Positions 1-9,463 are shown, numbered from the stretch's first letter. The stretch is 64,000 nucleotides of DNA from Nocardia flavorosea (GCF_015477805.1 NZ_JADLQL010000004.1:124001-188000); one strand, 5' to 3'. Program-made: numbers and translations. The notes: generated by a model from the sequence alone, not told the origin.

Positions 1-102
1 TCTCGTGGTCGGCCCGGCCGCCCGCCGTGCCGGCGGCCGCCGGGAAGTGATCGGGTCGCCGGTACCGGGACGACCGGCCGGAGCGGGCGAGTTCGACGAT
101 TG

Positions 103-119
103 CCGGGCCGTAGGCCCGG
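103..119 (-). terminator. Hairpin after the ectoine-synthase-like gene
   Basis: A perfect 7-bp GC stem (CCGGGCC/GGCCCGG) with a 3-base loop lies immediately after the stop codon of the minus-strand cupin gene. There is no U-tract, so it may be a GC-only actinobacterial terminator or simply a stable 3' end. The rest of bases 1-102 shows no gene I can support. Confidence 0.4.
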
Positions 120-470
120 TCAGTCGCTGCCGGGCGGGACGGCGGGGGCGAATACGCAGTACATCCGCAACTGGGTGTCGGCAATGATGGTGTGGCGTTC
201 GTGCCCGTCGAGCAGGTACATGGTGCCCGGCGCGAGCGTATGGGTCACCCCGTTGTCCCGGTCGATCAGGTGGCCGTGGCCTTCGATGAGCCAGACGGCC
301 TCGATGTAGTCGGGATAGTGCAGCGGGGTCTCGGTACCGGCGGCCACGGTGGTCTCGTGGTAGGAGAAACCGACCTCGTCGTCGGACAGGACGATCCGTT
401 TCGAGGTCCAGTGGTCGGTATCGACCTGCCGATCGGTTCCGGTGATGTCACGAGTTGTCCGCACGATCAT
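120..470 (-). CDS. ectC: L-ectoine synthase-like cupin (EctC family)
   Basis: The 116-residue product aligns along its length with EctC, which cyclises N-gamma-acetyl-diaminobutyrate to ectoine in the cytoplasm. The family's iron ligands fall at the expected numbers (Glu57, Tyr85, His93), as do Tyr52, Trp21, Thr40, Cys105 and Phe107 near the product site. I start it at ATG 470, 8 bases after GAAGGAGG, rather than at the upstream in-frame start. The first 23 bases overlap the end of the upstream hydrolase, so the two are probably translationally coupled. No ectA, ectB or ectD is visible, so it could be a solitary EctC acting on an imported or different substrate, or the other genes may lie left of the window. 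Confidence 0.8.
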   Translation of the reverse strand: MIVRTTRDITGTDRQVDTDHWTSKRIVLSDDEVGFSYHETTVAAGTETPLHYPDYIEAVWLIEGHGHLIDRDNGVTHTLAPGTMYLLDGHERHTIIADTQLRMYCVFAPAVPPGSD

Positions 471-1407
471 GGCCGGTTCCTCCTTCACTGTTCGCAGGGA
501 GTGCCGTGGGCACGGTTCGCAGGAAATGCAGTAGTTCATCGGTCGCCTGCCCGGCCTCGGGGATTCGTTTCATGATCCAGTTGTGCATCATCCCCGGATA
601 TTCGTGCAGCTCGACCGGTACTCCGGCCGCATCGCCGAGTTCGGCCACCCGGCGGGCATCGGGCAGCAGGATGTCGCGGTGGCCGATGAAGACGACGGCC
701 GGTGCGAGCCCGGTGAGGTCGGCGAACGCCGGACTGATATGCGGATCGTCGAGGGCCCTGCCGCCCGCATACCATCGACCGGCCTGCTTCAAGCCGGAGA
801 CGCCGAGTTCCGGGTCGCGGTCGTCGATGGTCAGCGATAGTGGATCGTCGGTCGCGAGATCGATCCACGGGGAGAACAACGCCAGGGCACGCGGTTGCGG
901 TTGTCCGCGTTCATGCAGGTGGCGGGCCAGCGTGAGGGCGAGCGTACCGCCGGCCGAATCACCGAAGACGATCCGGTTACCGGGTGCGGTCGCACGGGTC
1001 ACGCGGTCGTAGGCGCGCTCGACCATCGGCACGATCGCCCGGTGGTCGTTCTCGGGCGCCAGCGGATACATCGGCAGCGTGTAGGTGCAGCCGGTGCGTG
1101 CGACGATCCGGCCCGCGAACCGCCAATGATGCGGTTCGGGCGCCTCGACGAATCCACCGCCGTGCATATGGAAGATATGCCAGGGCGAACTCGGCCCACC
1201 GGGTGGTGTGAGGGTGTAGACCGGGCGGCCGTCGACCTCCTCGCAGGTCACCTGATATTTCGCGGTGATACGCCGCGGCGGCCGAGAACGCTTCGGCTCC
1301 TGATGTCGCGGTAATCCATCGCGCATGGCCGAGGGATCGGCGTAGAACCGCTTGTTCTGCCGCAACCACATCCGGGCGAACAGCGCCCGCGCCCGCCACG
1401 ATGTCAT
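448..1407 (-). CDS. Alpha/beta hydrolase, hormone-sensitive-lipase (HSL) family esterase
   Basis: A 319-residue alpha/beta hydrolase with the HSL-family signature: an HGGGF oxyanion-hole motif near residue 82, the nucleophile in GDSAGG near residue 150, an acid in the HRDIL segment and a histidine in MMHNW. No signal peptide is seen, so it is probably cytoplasmic and acts on short-chain acyl esters or lactones. Its 3' end overlaps the ectoine-synthase-like start by 23 bases, which suggests a two-gene operon. The pairing might mean ester or acetyl removal on a compatible-solute precursor, but that link is only inferred from position. Confidence 0.8.
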   Translation of the reverse strand: MTSWRARALFARMWLRQNKRFYADPSAMRDGLPRHQEPKRSRPPRRITAKYQVTCEEVDGRPVYTLTPPGGPSSPWHIFHMHGGGFVEAPEPHHWRFAGRIVARTGCTYTLPMYPLAPENDHRAIVPMVERAYDRVTRATAPGNRIVFGDSAGGTLALTLARHLHERGQPQPRALALFSPWIDLATDDPLSLTIDDRDPELGVSGLKQAGRWYAGGRALDDPHISPAFADLTGLAPAVVFIGHRDILLPDARRVAELGDAAGVPVELHEYPGMMHNWIMKRIPEAGQATDELLHFLRTVPTALPANSEGGTGHDRADNS

Positions 1408-1866
1408 CGGATACCTGCCTGCCCGCGAGTATGCGGCCGAACCGGTCGTAGGGCATTGTGGTGAGCGTCCGATCCGGACATGGCTGTCCTCCGTTCCATC
1501 GCGTTCGACGAGCGGTGGATGCTCGCCCCCGCGGCAACCACCGGCCTCGTGCCGTCGGCATTACCGCTGCGGCGGCAACTAAACAAAAGTCCAGTTTCGC
1601 CCGTACCGCCGACGTCCCCGGAGCAGCGGGTCGACCGGCCGCACCGGACTCTCCGCGCCCGGGGCGGCGCAGCGCCGGCCCGCGCCCCTGCATCGAATGC
1701 GGCCTACTCGACATCGTCGCGGGGCAGCGCGCCCGCGCCGACAGCATCGAATGCAGCACCCGGCTGCCGACGAGCCGGTAATCCCGTGGCCGGGGCAGTC
1801 GAAAGGCAGCAGGTTCGGTCGCTGTCGCTGGACTAGCATCGGTCGGAGTCGATCCGAAGGAGCACC
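1408..1866. other. Intergenic region between divergent esterase and dhaK
   Basis: This 459-base stretch separates two divergent transcription units and shows no coding frame I would support. It should hold both promoters. A TAGCAT hexamer around 1835 is a possible -10 element for dhaK, and GAAGGAG just before 1867 is the dhaK ribosome binding site. Confidence 0.4.
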
Positions 1867-2862
1867 GTGCGCCGACAGATTCTCAACCAGCCCGAGAACG
1901 CTCCCGAGGAAGCGCTCGAAGGGCTCGCCCTGACCCATCCCACGCTCATCGCCTACGACCGCGAACGCGGCCTCGTCACCCGGGCCACTCCGGCACGCGA
2001 CAAGGTCGGGCTGGTTTCCGGCGGCGGGTCCGGGCACGAACCGCTGCACGCCGGTTTCGTGGGCCGCGGCATGCTGGACGTGGCCGTACCGGGCGCCGTC
2101 TTCGCCAGCCCGACCGCGCTGCAGGTGCACGAGGGCACGGTGGCCGCCGATTCCGGGCGGGGTGTGGTGCAGATCGTGAAGAACTACACCGGCGACGTGC
2201 TCAACTTCCGGATCGCCGGTGAGCTCGCCGGCGACGACAACGCGGTCGCGACCGAAACCGTTCTGGTGGACGACGATCTGGCCACCCAGAGCGACGACGG
2301 GCCGGGCCGCCGCGGCACCGCGGCCGTGCTCGCGGCCGAGAAGATCTGCGGGGCCGGCGCGGAAGCGGGGGCGGATCTGGGCACGGTCGCCGAACTCGGC
2401 CGTCGCGTCGCCCGTAATGCGCGCACTTTGAGTTTCGCGTTGAGCGCGGGGACGCACCCCGGCGAGACGAGTCCCGCCTTCACTCTCGACAGCGGCGAAG
2501 TCGAACTGGGCGTGGGGATCCACGGCGAACGCGGTACCGGCCGGGTCCCGTTCGCCGATGCGGATACGCTCATCGCGCTGCTGGTCGATCCGCTGGTCGC
2601 CGAACTCGGCTGTACGCGCGGGTCCGCGGTGGTCGCGATCGTGAACGGCCTCGGCGGCGCCTACCCGATCGAGCTGTCGATCGCGGCCCGGGCGGTGCAC
2701 CGGCGGCTCACCGGGCAGGGCATCACGGTCGCCCGTTCGCTCGCCGGCAGCTATGTGACCTCGCTCGATATGGTCGGCGTCTCGGTCACCTTGCTGCCCG
2801 CCGATGCCGATCTGCTGCCGCTGTGGGACGCGCCCGTGCGCACCCCCGCCCTGACCTGGTGA
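1867..2862 (+). CDS. dhaK: Dihydroxyacetone kinase subunit DhaK
   Basis: A 331-residue DAK1-domain protein that binds dihydroxyacetone for phosphorylation to DHA phosphate. The N-terminal GGGSGHEP loop (about 52-59) and the GIHGE motif are canonical; His219 in the latter is the histidine expected to bind the substrate carbonyl as a hemiaminal. The start is GTG with GGAG 6 bases upstream. dhaL follows after 11 bases, so the two form one operon. There is no DhaM or other PTS phosphotransfer gene nearby, so the phosphoryl donor (PTS or ATP) cannot be told from this locus. Confidence 0.92.
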   Translation: MRRQILNQPENAPEEALEGLALTHPTLIAYDRERGLVTRATPARDKVGLVSGGGSGHEPLHAGFVGRGMLDVAVPGAVFASPTALQVHEGTVAADSGRGVVQIVKNYTGDVLNFRIAGELAGDDNAVATETVLVDDDLATQSDDGPGRRGTAAVLAAEKICGAGAEAGADLGTVAELGRRVARNARTLSFALSAGTHPGETSPAFTLDSGEVELGVGIHGERGTGRVPFADADTLIALLVDPLVAELGCTRGSAVVAIVNGLGGAYPIELSIAARAVHRRLTGQGITVARSLAGSYVTSLDMVGVSVTLLPADADLLPLWDAPVRTPALTW

Positions 2863-2873
2863 AGGAGCCCGCC

Positions 2874-3551
2874 ATGACCGACGCAGCACTGCCCGCCGGA
2901 TTCGGCGAACGCTGGGTGAACACGATGTTCGCGGCCTTCCTGGACCGCACCGAAGCCCTGGCGGATCTGGATCGCCGCGCCGGCGACGGGGATTTCGGCG
3001 CCAATATCGCCGCCGCCCTGCGCCGGGCGCGCAAGAATATCGACGCCGAACCGGCGGCCTCCTACACGGCGTGGTTGACCGCGGTATCGCGGGGTTTCCT
3101 CGGCACGGGCGGGACGAGCGGGCCGCTGTTCGGCATGTTCTTCCGCGAACTCGCCCGCTGCACAAGCGATTCGGAACCCAGCCCGGCCGAGTTCTCCCGC
3201 GGCTTGAGCGCCGGTGTCGCCACGGTGCAGCAGTACGGGAATGCCGAGGTCGGGCACAAGACGATGGTCGACGCGTTGGCGCCGGCGGCCGAAGCCCTCG
3301 CCGCCCGGGTCGCGGCGGGCAGCGACCCCGGTGAAGCGCTCGAAGCCGCCGCCGATGCCGCGGTGCGGGGCGCCGCCGGTACCGCATCACTGGTCGCCAA
3401 GCGCGGCCGCGCCAGCTATGTGGGCGAGGTGGCGCGGGGCGTACTGGATCCGGGCGCAGCCGCGGCGGCGCTGATCCTGCAAACCGCTGCCGCGGCCTAC
3501 GCCGACCGGCCCGGCGATATCGACACCGGATGGCTCGACACAGCTACTTGA
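2874..3551 (+). CDS. dhaL: Dihydroxyacetone kinase subunit DhaL
   Basis: A 225-residue DAK2-domain protein, the nucleotide-binding partner of DhaK. The magnesium/nucleotide motif DGDFGANI, the GTSGPLFG loop and GHKTMVDAL are all present, and the length is normal. ATG 2874 is chosen because GAAGGAG sits just before it; the in-frame start upstream would overlap dhaK. Together with DhaK it gives a complete two-subunit kinase, acting in glycerol or DHA use. About 250 bases of convergent spacer follow before the hemerythrin gene. Confidence 0.92.
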   Translation: MTDAALPAGFGERWVNTMFAAFLDRTEALADLDRRAGDGDFGANIAAALRRARKNIDAEPAASYTAWLTAVSRGFLGTGGTSGPLFGMFFRELARCTSDSEPSPAEFSRGLSAGVATVQQYGNAEVGHKTMVDALAPAAEALAARVAAGSDPGEALEAAADAAVRGAAGTASLVAKRGRASYVGEVARGVLDPGAAAAALILQTAAAAYADRPGDIDTGWLDTAT

Positions 3552-3800
3552 CCGGCCCCCGATGCCGCGGGCGTGCTGATCGCCGGCTCGGTGTGGCCGC
3601 GGCCAGTGGTGCACGGCTGCGGTGAAGCCCCTGTGCGGCGGTGCCAGGTGGGAGCCGACACCGTGTGGCCCGAGCACTATGCGGGCCGTGCCACCGGGAC
3701 GGCCACCCGCCTCTACCGGCAGGTCGGCCTGCTGTCCGCCGGAACAGCCAAGCCGACCCGCACAGGCCCTGAACACGCCGGCCTGGGTCCGCGGTGCCGC

Positions 3801-4385
3801 TCAGGGGGCGGGCGGGTCCGGCGGCTGGTGCGATCGGCGTCCGCTGAAGGCGTCGCGTACCTTGTCCGCGACAGCGCCGACCAGTCCCGCGCTCTTCTGC
3901 GCACCGGGCGTAGACGGTGTGGTCGGATGTGGGCGGGTCGGCGCGGTTTTCTTGGCCGCGGCCATCTTGGTGCCCAGTTCCTCCATCTCCGCCGGCGGTT
4001 GGGCGCGACCGAACGCGGGCCACACCTGGTTCTGCTCGAATTCGATATGTTCGCGGATCGCGCCGATGAACTCGGTGAGGGCCTCTTCGAAATCCCGGGA
4101 CCCGGCCTTCGCGTCCTCGATCCGCTGGAGCAGTTGTTTACCCGCGTCCTCCTGGTCGAGGGCGCGGTCGGCGAGTTCGTCGCCGTCGGGCAGCACTCGG
4201 CGCACCGCGGGCCAGAAGAACTGTTCTTCCACCGCCTCGTGCTGGGATGCGGCGATCACGAGGCTGGTCGCCAGATGTGCGCGGTTCTGTAGTTCGGCCT
4301 CGCTGAAACCGCGGCCGCGTTCCAGCGATTCGACCATTCCGAGCACGCTTTCGTGGTCGGCGCGTAGGAAAGTCAATGCGTCCAT
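3801..4385 (-). CDS. Hemerythrin HHE domain protein
   Basis: A 194-residue protein with two HHE helical pairs. It has His11, the cluster QHEAVEEQFFWP and a C-terminal H-x3-E-x5-WP element, the layout of a di-iron hemerythrin-like four-helix bundle. The last 50 residues are low complexity (Pro, Ala, Lys) and probably disordered. It starts at ATG 4385 after GGAG, 28 bases downstream of the manganese catalase, so the two are likely co-transcribed. A role in oxygen, NO or peroxide handling is inferred from the family and partner. Confidence 0.85.
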   Translation of the reverse strand: MDALTFLRADHESVLGMVESLERGRGFSEAELQNRAHLATSLVIAASQHEAVEEQFFWPAVRRVLPDGDELADRALDQEDAGKQLLQRIEDAKAGSRDFEEALTEFIGAIREHIEFEQNQVWPAFGRAQPPAEMEELGTKMAAAKKTAPTRPHPTTPSTPGAQKSAGLVGAVADKVRDAFSGRRSHQPPDPPAP

Positions 4386-4413
4386 GATCGTCTCCGTTGC
4401 CCGGCCCGGCAGT

Positions 4414-5304
4414 TCAGGCGGGCGAGTGTTGTTCGTGGGTGAACTGCTTGGTGCCCATCACGGCGGGGCTGCCCTCGGGGTTGGCGCTCGCGCCCTGGTT
4501 CTCCCGCGCCCGGCTACCGAGCCAGTCGCGGACCGGATCGGCGACGTACTCCCATTCCACCCCCTCCGGCCACGGCCCCTGGCCTTCGTTCCACGGACCG
4601 CGCGCACTGGCATCGCCGTTGGACATGTTGAACGCCATGTTCTGGAAACGGTCGTCGCCTGTCAGCGCACCGGGAGGGAAGTTGACCGGCAGTTCGTTGA
4701 GCGCCGCGGTGAACTGCTGGAAATGTGCGACCTCACGGCTCATGAGGAACGAGAGCGTGTCCTGTACACCCGGATCGTCGGTGAACTGCTTCAGGTACTC
4801 GTACACGATCTTGGCGCGCGATTCGGCGGCGAGATTACTGCGCAGGTCGACCGACGGCTCACCGTTGGAATTGACATACGCCCCGCTCCAGGGCACCCCG
4901 GCGGAGTTGCCGACATCGGGTCCGCCACCGCGCAGCGCGAGGAACAGCGGGTCGGTCGCCACCTGGTGGATGGCCTGTTCCTTGCCGTCGGCCGAGGCGA
5001 CCACCGGCATCCAGTCGCAGTGTTCGTTGGCCTGTTTCAGGTCGTCGTTCAGGCCGTCGAGCAGCATGGTGATCATATTGCCGACGATTTCGAGGTGACT
5101 GAATTCCTCGGTGGCGATATCCATGAACAGGTCGTACATCTTGGGATGCTTGCGGCGGAGCACGAACGCCTGGCTGAAGTACTGCATGGCGGCTTTGAGC
5201 TCACCGTTGGCACCGCCGAACTGCTCCTGGAGCAGGGTGGCGAACCGGGGGTCCGGCCGTTCCACCCGTACCTCGAACTGCAGATCCTTGTTGTGTACGA
5301 ACAT
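4414..5304 (-). CDS. Manganese (non-haem) catalase
   Basis: A 296-residue di-manganese catalase that converts hydrogen peroxide to water and oxygen. The metal ligands sit in the expected order and spacing: Glu35, Glu67 and His70 (EEFSH), Glu161, and His194 in REVAHF. The length matches the family. ATG 5304 follows AGAGGAG. It heads a two-gene unit with the hemerythrin protein, consistent with an oxidative-stress operon. The N-terminal MFVHN start is typical of this family. Confidence 0.93.
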   Translation of the reverse strand: MFVHNKDLQFEVRVERPDPRFATLLQEQFGGANGELKAAMQYFSQAFVLRRKHPKMYDLFMDIATEEFSHLEIVGNMITMLLDGLNDDLKQANEHCDWMPVVASADGKEQAIHQVATDPLFLALRGGGPDVGNSAGVPWSGAYVNSNGEPSVDLRSNLAAESRAKIVYEYLKQFTDDPGVQDTLSFLMSREVAHFQQFTAALNELPVNFPPGALTGDDRFQNMAFNMSNGDASARGPWNEGQGPWPEGVEWEYVADPVRDWLGSRARENQGASANPEGSPAVMGTKQFTHEQHSPA

Positions 5305-5614
5305 GGGTCTCCTCTGGTCGCGGTGGGCCGAGCAGTGATGTCCGCCGCCTACCCCGGCCCATCACAGCCAAACCAGCAGCCGCGGCCTCCTGCCGGGGCC
5401 GGCATGGAACCGGATCGTCCGCGGTGTGGAGGCGATCGACAGGTTCGTGTCCCTCCGGCCGAGCGCCCAGTGAAGCCGGCACGCCGGACACCCGCACCCA
5501 GCACATTCGGTGTTGCAAATTCTCATCGCCCGATTCAGAATTGTAATAAGAAACCAGGCGGCCGTTCGCCCGCGCCGAGCCACCCGTATTGCCGTCCGCG
5601 AAGGAGAAGTCGTC
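5305..5614. other. Divergent promoter region, catalase / acyl-CoA dehydrogenase
   Basis: A 310-base gap between divergent genes. I see no gene in it. The segment 5510-5560 is unusually AT-rich for this genome and is the likeliest place for the rightward promoter. No clear inverted repeat was noted. Confidence 0.35.
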
Positions 5615-7246
5615 GTGTCCACCCATATCGTCACCAACCAGGTCCCGCCGCTGGTCGATTACGACGCCGCCGAGGTGCCCGTGATCCTCGAAGCCCTGGA
5701 ACGCGGTGGGGCCGCCCATGCCCTCGACGAACTGCACGAGATCGGCCGGCTGGCCGGTAGCGCGCACGCCCAGGAACTCGGCGACTTGGCCGAGAAACAC
5801 CAGCCGGTGCTGCAGACGCACGATCGCTACGGTCACCGCATCGACGAGGTCCGCTACGACCCCAGCTACCACGAGCTCATGCGGCATGCCGTCCGCTTCG
5901 GCCTGCACGGCGCCCCCTGGGCTGATACCCGGCCTGCACCGCATCTGGTCCGGGCGGCGAAAACGAGCGTGTGGTCGCAGGTCGATGCCGGGCACGGCTG
6001 CCCGATCTCGATGACCTATGCCGTCGTCCCGGCCCTGCGCGCGAACGCCGATCTGGCCGCCCGGTACGAACCGCTGCTGTCCAGCCGCGACTACGACCCC
6101 GCTCTGCGCCCGCTCGCCGACAAGCCCGGCCTGATCGCCGGGATGTCGATGACCGAGAAACAGGGCGGATCCGATGTCCGGGCCAACACCACCACCGCGG
6201 TCCCGCAGCCGGACGGTTCCTACCGGATCACCGGGCACAAATGGTTCACCTCGGCACCGATGTCGGATTTCTTCCTCGCATTGGCGCAGGCACCCGGCGG
6301 TCTGTCCTGCTTCTTCGTTCCCCGCGTACTGCCCGACGGCACCCGCAACCCCTTCCACCTACAACGGTTGAAGGACAAGCTGGGTAACCACTCCAACGCC
6401 AGCAGCGAGGTCGAATACGACAATACGGCCGGCTGGCTGGTCGGCGACGAGGGCCGCGGCGTGCCCACGATCATCGAGATGGTCAACCTGACCCGCCTCG
6501 ACTGCACCCTCGCCTCCGCCACCGGGATGCGCACCGGAACCATCATGGCGATCCACCATGCCCAGCACCGCCGCGCGTTCGGCGCGAACCTCGTCGACCA
6601 GCCGCTCATGCGCAATGTCCTCGCCGATCTGGCCATCGAGGCCGAGGGCGCAACCACGGCCGCCCTGTGGCTGGCCGAACTCACCGACCGCGCCACCACC
6701 GGCGACGCGGCCGCCGATCTGCTGCGCCGCATCAGCTTGGCGGTGAGCAAGTACTACGTCTGCAAACGCGGACCCATCCACGCGGCCGAAGCCCTGGAAT
6801 GCCTGGGCGGCAACGGGTATGTGGAAGATTCCCGGATGCCGCGGCTGTACCGGGAGGCCCCGCTGATGTCGGTGTGGGAAGGTTCCGGCAATGTCGCCGC
6901 CCTGGACGTCCTGCGTGCGCTCGCCAAACAACCGGCCACCCTGACCGCGTTCCTCGACGAGGTGGAACTCGCCGCCGGCGCCGATTCCGTGCTCGATACC
7001 GCGATAAAGCGGCTGAAGGCCGAGTTCACCGAACTCGACACCCTGCCGCACCGCGCCCGCCGGATCGTCGGCGATATGGCCCTGGTGCTCCAGGGTTCGC
7101 TACTGGTCCGCTACGGACATCCCGCTGTCGCCGAAGGTTTCACCCGCACCCGGCTCGGACGCGACCGCGGCGATGTCTTCGGCACCCTGCCGGTGGGGCT
7201 GGACACCGGCGCGATCATCGACCGGCTGACTCCGAAGATCGGCTGA
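5615..7246 (+). CDS. AidB-like acyl-CoA dehydrogenase
   Basis: A 543-residue flavoprotein of the AidB branch of acyl-CoA dehydrogenases, close in length to E. coli AidB (541). It carries the FAD-contact MTEKQGGSDV segment, the C-terminal LECLGGNGYVED motif, and WEGSGNV, which keeps Glu at the classical catalytic-base position. The start is GTG 5615 with AAGGAG at 5601; an in-frame upstream extension is not needed. E. coli AidB is part of the adaptive alkylation response, but no ada or alk gene is near, so the function may be a branched acyl-CoA oxidation instead. A PaaX-type regulator follows convergently. Confidence 0.88.
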   Translation: MSTHIVTNQVPPLVDYDAAEVPVILEALERGGAAHALDELHEIGRLAGSAHAQELGDLAEKHQPVLQTHDRYGHRIDEVRYDPSYHELMRHAVRFGLHGAPWADTRPAPHLVRAAKTSVWSQVDAGHGCPISMTYAVVPALRANADLAARYEPLLSSRDYDPALRPLADKPGLIAGMSMTEKQGGSDVRANTTTAVPQPDGSYRITGHKWFTSAPMSDFFLALAQAPGGLSCFFVPRVLPDGTRNPFHLQRLKDKLGNHSNASSEVEYDNTAGWLVGDEGRGVPTIIEMVNLTRLDCTLASATGMRTGTIMAIHHAQHRRAFGANLVDQPLMRNVLADLAIEAEGATTAALWLAELTDRATTGDAAADLLRRISLAVSKYYVCKRGPIHAAEALECLGGNGYVEDSRMPRLYREAPLMSVWEGSGNVAALDVLRALAKQPATLTAFLDEVELAAGADSVLDTAIKRLKAEFTELDTLPHRARRIVGDMALVLQGSLLVRYGHPAVAEGFTRTRLGRDRGDVFGTLPVGLDTGAIIDRLTPKIG

Positions 7247-7284
7247 CTCGCGGCAGCGAACAGGTCGCGGGCTGCGACGGCGCC

Positions 7285-8058
7285 CTACCGTGGATCGGAT
7301 TCACTACGGCGTAACAGGTTGGTTTCGATGAGTTCGTCGGCGTAGGTCTGGAACTCGGCGCGGAACACTTCGTAGCGTGCCCGGATAACCCCGCCGGGCC
7401 AATCCTTCGGCAGCAGCTCCGGCGGCAGCACCGGGTCGTCGAGGATATGGCGTACCACGGCCGCCGCCACTTCGAAACGTGTCCCGATCGTCTCGGCATC
7501 GTCGAGGGCGGTGAGCAATTCCCGGGCCCGGCTCGCCCACCGGTCCGGCGCGAACAGGCGGCCGGCCAGGACGGCCGCCGGCTCCTCGGGCTGCCCGGTG
7601 AACAGATCCACCCGCTGCCGGGCGGCTTCGGGGAGGTCGGCGGCGATATTGTCGGGCCGGCACCAGACGCCTTCGCGCAGCTCCCCGAACCGGGCCAGTC
7701 GCAGAGTTTCCCGGAAGGCGGCACGGTCGGTGGAATCGGTGGCGCCGACCGTCACGACCGCCAGGATCCAGCTACCGTGCCAGGCCCGCAGGTCCGGTGA
7801 GATGGCCCGGTCCTGCCGGCGTTGACGTTCGGCCAGCCGTTCGGACAGCCGATAGGTCGCGTCGGCGCCGCGTTCGAGATCACCCGCGGCGACCATTCGG
7901 GTCAGCGCGGCGCGCACCGCGGATTCCTGCAACCCGAGCCCGGCCCCGACCCGGACGATCCAGCCGGCCGGAGCCTGCGCCGGATGCGATCCGAGCAGGA
8001 CACTCAGGATCGCCGAACGCGCGGTGAGCGCCCGGACGCGGGCGGGAGACGCAGACAT
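7285..8058 (-). CDS. PaaX-type transcriptional regulator
   Basis: A 257-residue protein with an N-terminal winged helix (about 10-75, containing the LQESAVRAALTRMV recognition element) followed by the PaaX effector and C-terminal domains. PaaX proteins repress phenylacetate-type CoA-ester pathways and sense an acyl-CoA. I start at ATG 8058, just before the conserved domain, rather than at an upstream in-frame start with a basic, low-complexity extension. No phenylacetate genes are in view. The convergent acyl-CoA dehydrogenase and the divergent oxygenase are candidate targets by position only. Confidence 0.85.
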   Translation of the reverse strand: MSASPARVRALTARSAILSVLLGSHPAQAPAGWIVRVGAGLGLQESAVRAALTRMVAAGDLERGADATYRLSERLAERQRRQDRAISPDLRAWHGSWILAVVTVGATDSTDRAAFRETLRLARFGELREGVWCRPDNIAADLPEAARQRVDLFTGQPEEPAAVLAGRLFAPDRWASRARELLTALDDAETIGTRFEVAAAVVRHILDDPVLPPELLPKDWPGGVIRARYEVFRAEFQTYADELIETNLLRRSESDPR

Positions 8059-8577
8059 GGGCCGATCGTATCGACCTGCACCGATAACCCTGTATCGGTC
8101 GCCGCGACGCCGGCCGTGCACCGGCCGCGCCGGAGCCGCAGCTCGGCACTTCCGACGTCCAGCGGCCCCCGCCCGGCCACGCAGGTACGACACCGCGTGC
8201 GGCCGGCACCGAATATCCGGCACCGCCATGCCTGGGTCCGCCGCTCCTCCTGTCGGAGGTCGGCACCCGTTGTACAGGCGGCCGCATGGCCGAGGGATCA
8301 GCGCGCGGCCGATTCGGCGCGGCGGCAGGGTCGGGTCGATATCGGCATGTCAGCGTGGAGGTCGGCGAGCCCCGGTTCGAGGGCCAGACGAAGACCGTGC
8401 TGGGTGGGCACGGGCCGGGAACCGGGCGTTGCGGTCCGGAAGCCGGGATTTCGCGCCATCACCCCAAGCCGTCCGGACTATCGGCGGCGGACACGGAAAG
8501 CATCAGCGGCCGTTGAATCACCCCACCAGGTGTGAGAGAATTCAATAGTAATCCTCTCACTCATTCAGGGGGTCGAG
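8059..8577. other. Intergenic region with inverted repeat 8532-8560
   Basis: A 519-base divergent spacer without a supported gene. Close to the oxygenase start lies an inverted repeat, GTGAGAG (8532-8538) and CTCTCAC (8554-8560), in AT-rich sequence. Its arms are 22 bases apart centre to centre, about two helical turns, which suits a dimeric regulator. It is 18 bases before the ATG, so it could block transcription or translation of the oxygenase gene. Confidence 0.4.
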
Positions 8578-9432
8578 ATGTCCCGCCCAGCGTCAACGGA
8601 GCCGCGCGCACCGAAACCCGATGCGGAGCCCCGCCGTAAACACCTGGCCGGTCCGGGAGCGCTGCTCGGCGGACCGGCGAATGTCATCATGCAACTGAGC
8701 CTGGCCCCGGTCGGCCGGGGAGTCGTCGAGAGCACGGTCGACAGCGGCCGTTTCGATCTTCATCCCCGCAAACGCGGACGCACCACCCTGACCTACCTCG
8801 CCGTCGCCATGCTGGGCACCGACGAGGAACGCGCGGCCTATCGCGCCGCGACCGACACTTCCCACCGCCACGTCCGCGCCCGGCCCGGCAGTCCGGTGAA
8901 GTACAACGCGTTCGACCCGGAACTGCAACGGTGGGTCGCGGCCTGCATCTACAAGGGTGTCGTCGATTCGGTGACCTTTCTCTTCGGTCCACTGAGCGAG
9001 GCGGACGCCGACGAGCTGTACCGCGAATCGGCCCGCTTCGGCACCACCCTGCAGATGCGCCCGGAGATGTGGCCCGCCGACCGCGCCGCGTTCGCCGAAT
9101 ACTGGGACCGCAAAAGCGCCGAGATCTCCCTCGACGACGAGGTCAAAACCTATCTGCTCGGCCAAGTCGTCGATCTGGGCCCCTACGGCCGGTTCGAACG
9201 GCTGGCGTTCCGCCGGATCAACAGGTTCTTCACCACCGGATTCCTGCCCCAGCGTTTCCGCGACGAACTGGGCCTGGCGTGGGGGCCGGGACGCCAGCGG
9301 GCCTTCGAACTGGTGATGCGCGCCATCGGTTTCGTCACGGCAGCCGGCCCCGAACAGTGGCGACTGTATCCGCTGAACCGCCATCTCGCGGATATGAGAA
9401 GACGCCGGGCTCTGGGCAAACCACTGGTTTGA
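8578..9432 (+). CDS. Oxygenase MpaB family protein (DUF2236)
   Basis: A 284-residue member of the MpaB/latex-clearing-protein superfamily, haem-dependent oxygenases common in actinomycetes. The conserved block RPGSPVKYNAFDPELQ followed by W and a helix (about 100-130), and the basic RHVRA stretch before it, are typical. No signal peptide is visible. Substrate is not evident. It starts with ATG after an AT-rich stretch with an inverted repeat, and is followed after 31 bases by a YdcF-like gene, with which it may be co-transcribed. Confidence 0.8.
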   Translation: MSRPASTEPRAPKPDAEPRRKHLAGPGALLGGPANVIMQLSLAPVGRGVVESTVDSGRFDLHPRKRGRTTLTYLAVAMLGTDEERAAYRAATDTSHRHVRARPGSPVKYNAFDPELQRWVAACIYKGVVDSVTFLFGPLSEADADELYRESARFGTTLQMRPEMWPADRAAFAEYWDRKSAEISLDDEVKTYLLGQVVDLGPYGRFERLAFRRINRFFTTGFLPQRFRDELGLAWGPGRQRAFELVMRAIGFVTAAGPEQWRLYPLNRHLADMRRRRALGKPLV

Positions 9433-9463
9433 CGGGGTCAATGCGACGTGCTCGACTGGCCGG

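Noticed and set aside
1579..3390. A 603-codon minus-strand open frame
   Set aside because: It lies over dhaK-dhaL in antisense; the sequence is Arg/Pro-rich without domains.
3622..5760. A 712-codon plus-strand open frame
   Set aside because: Antisense to the hemerythrin and manganese catalase genes, whose products are clear family members.
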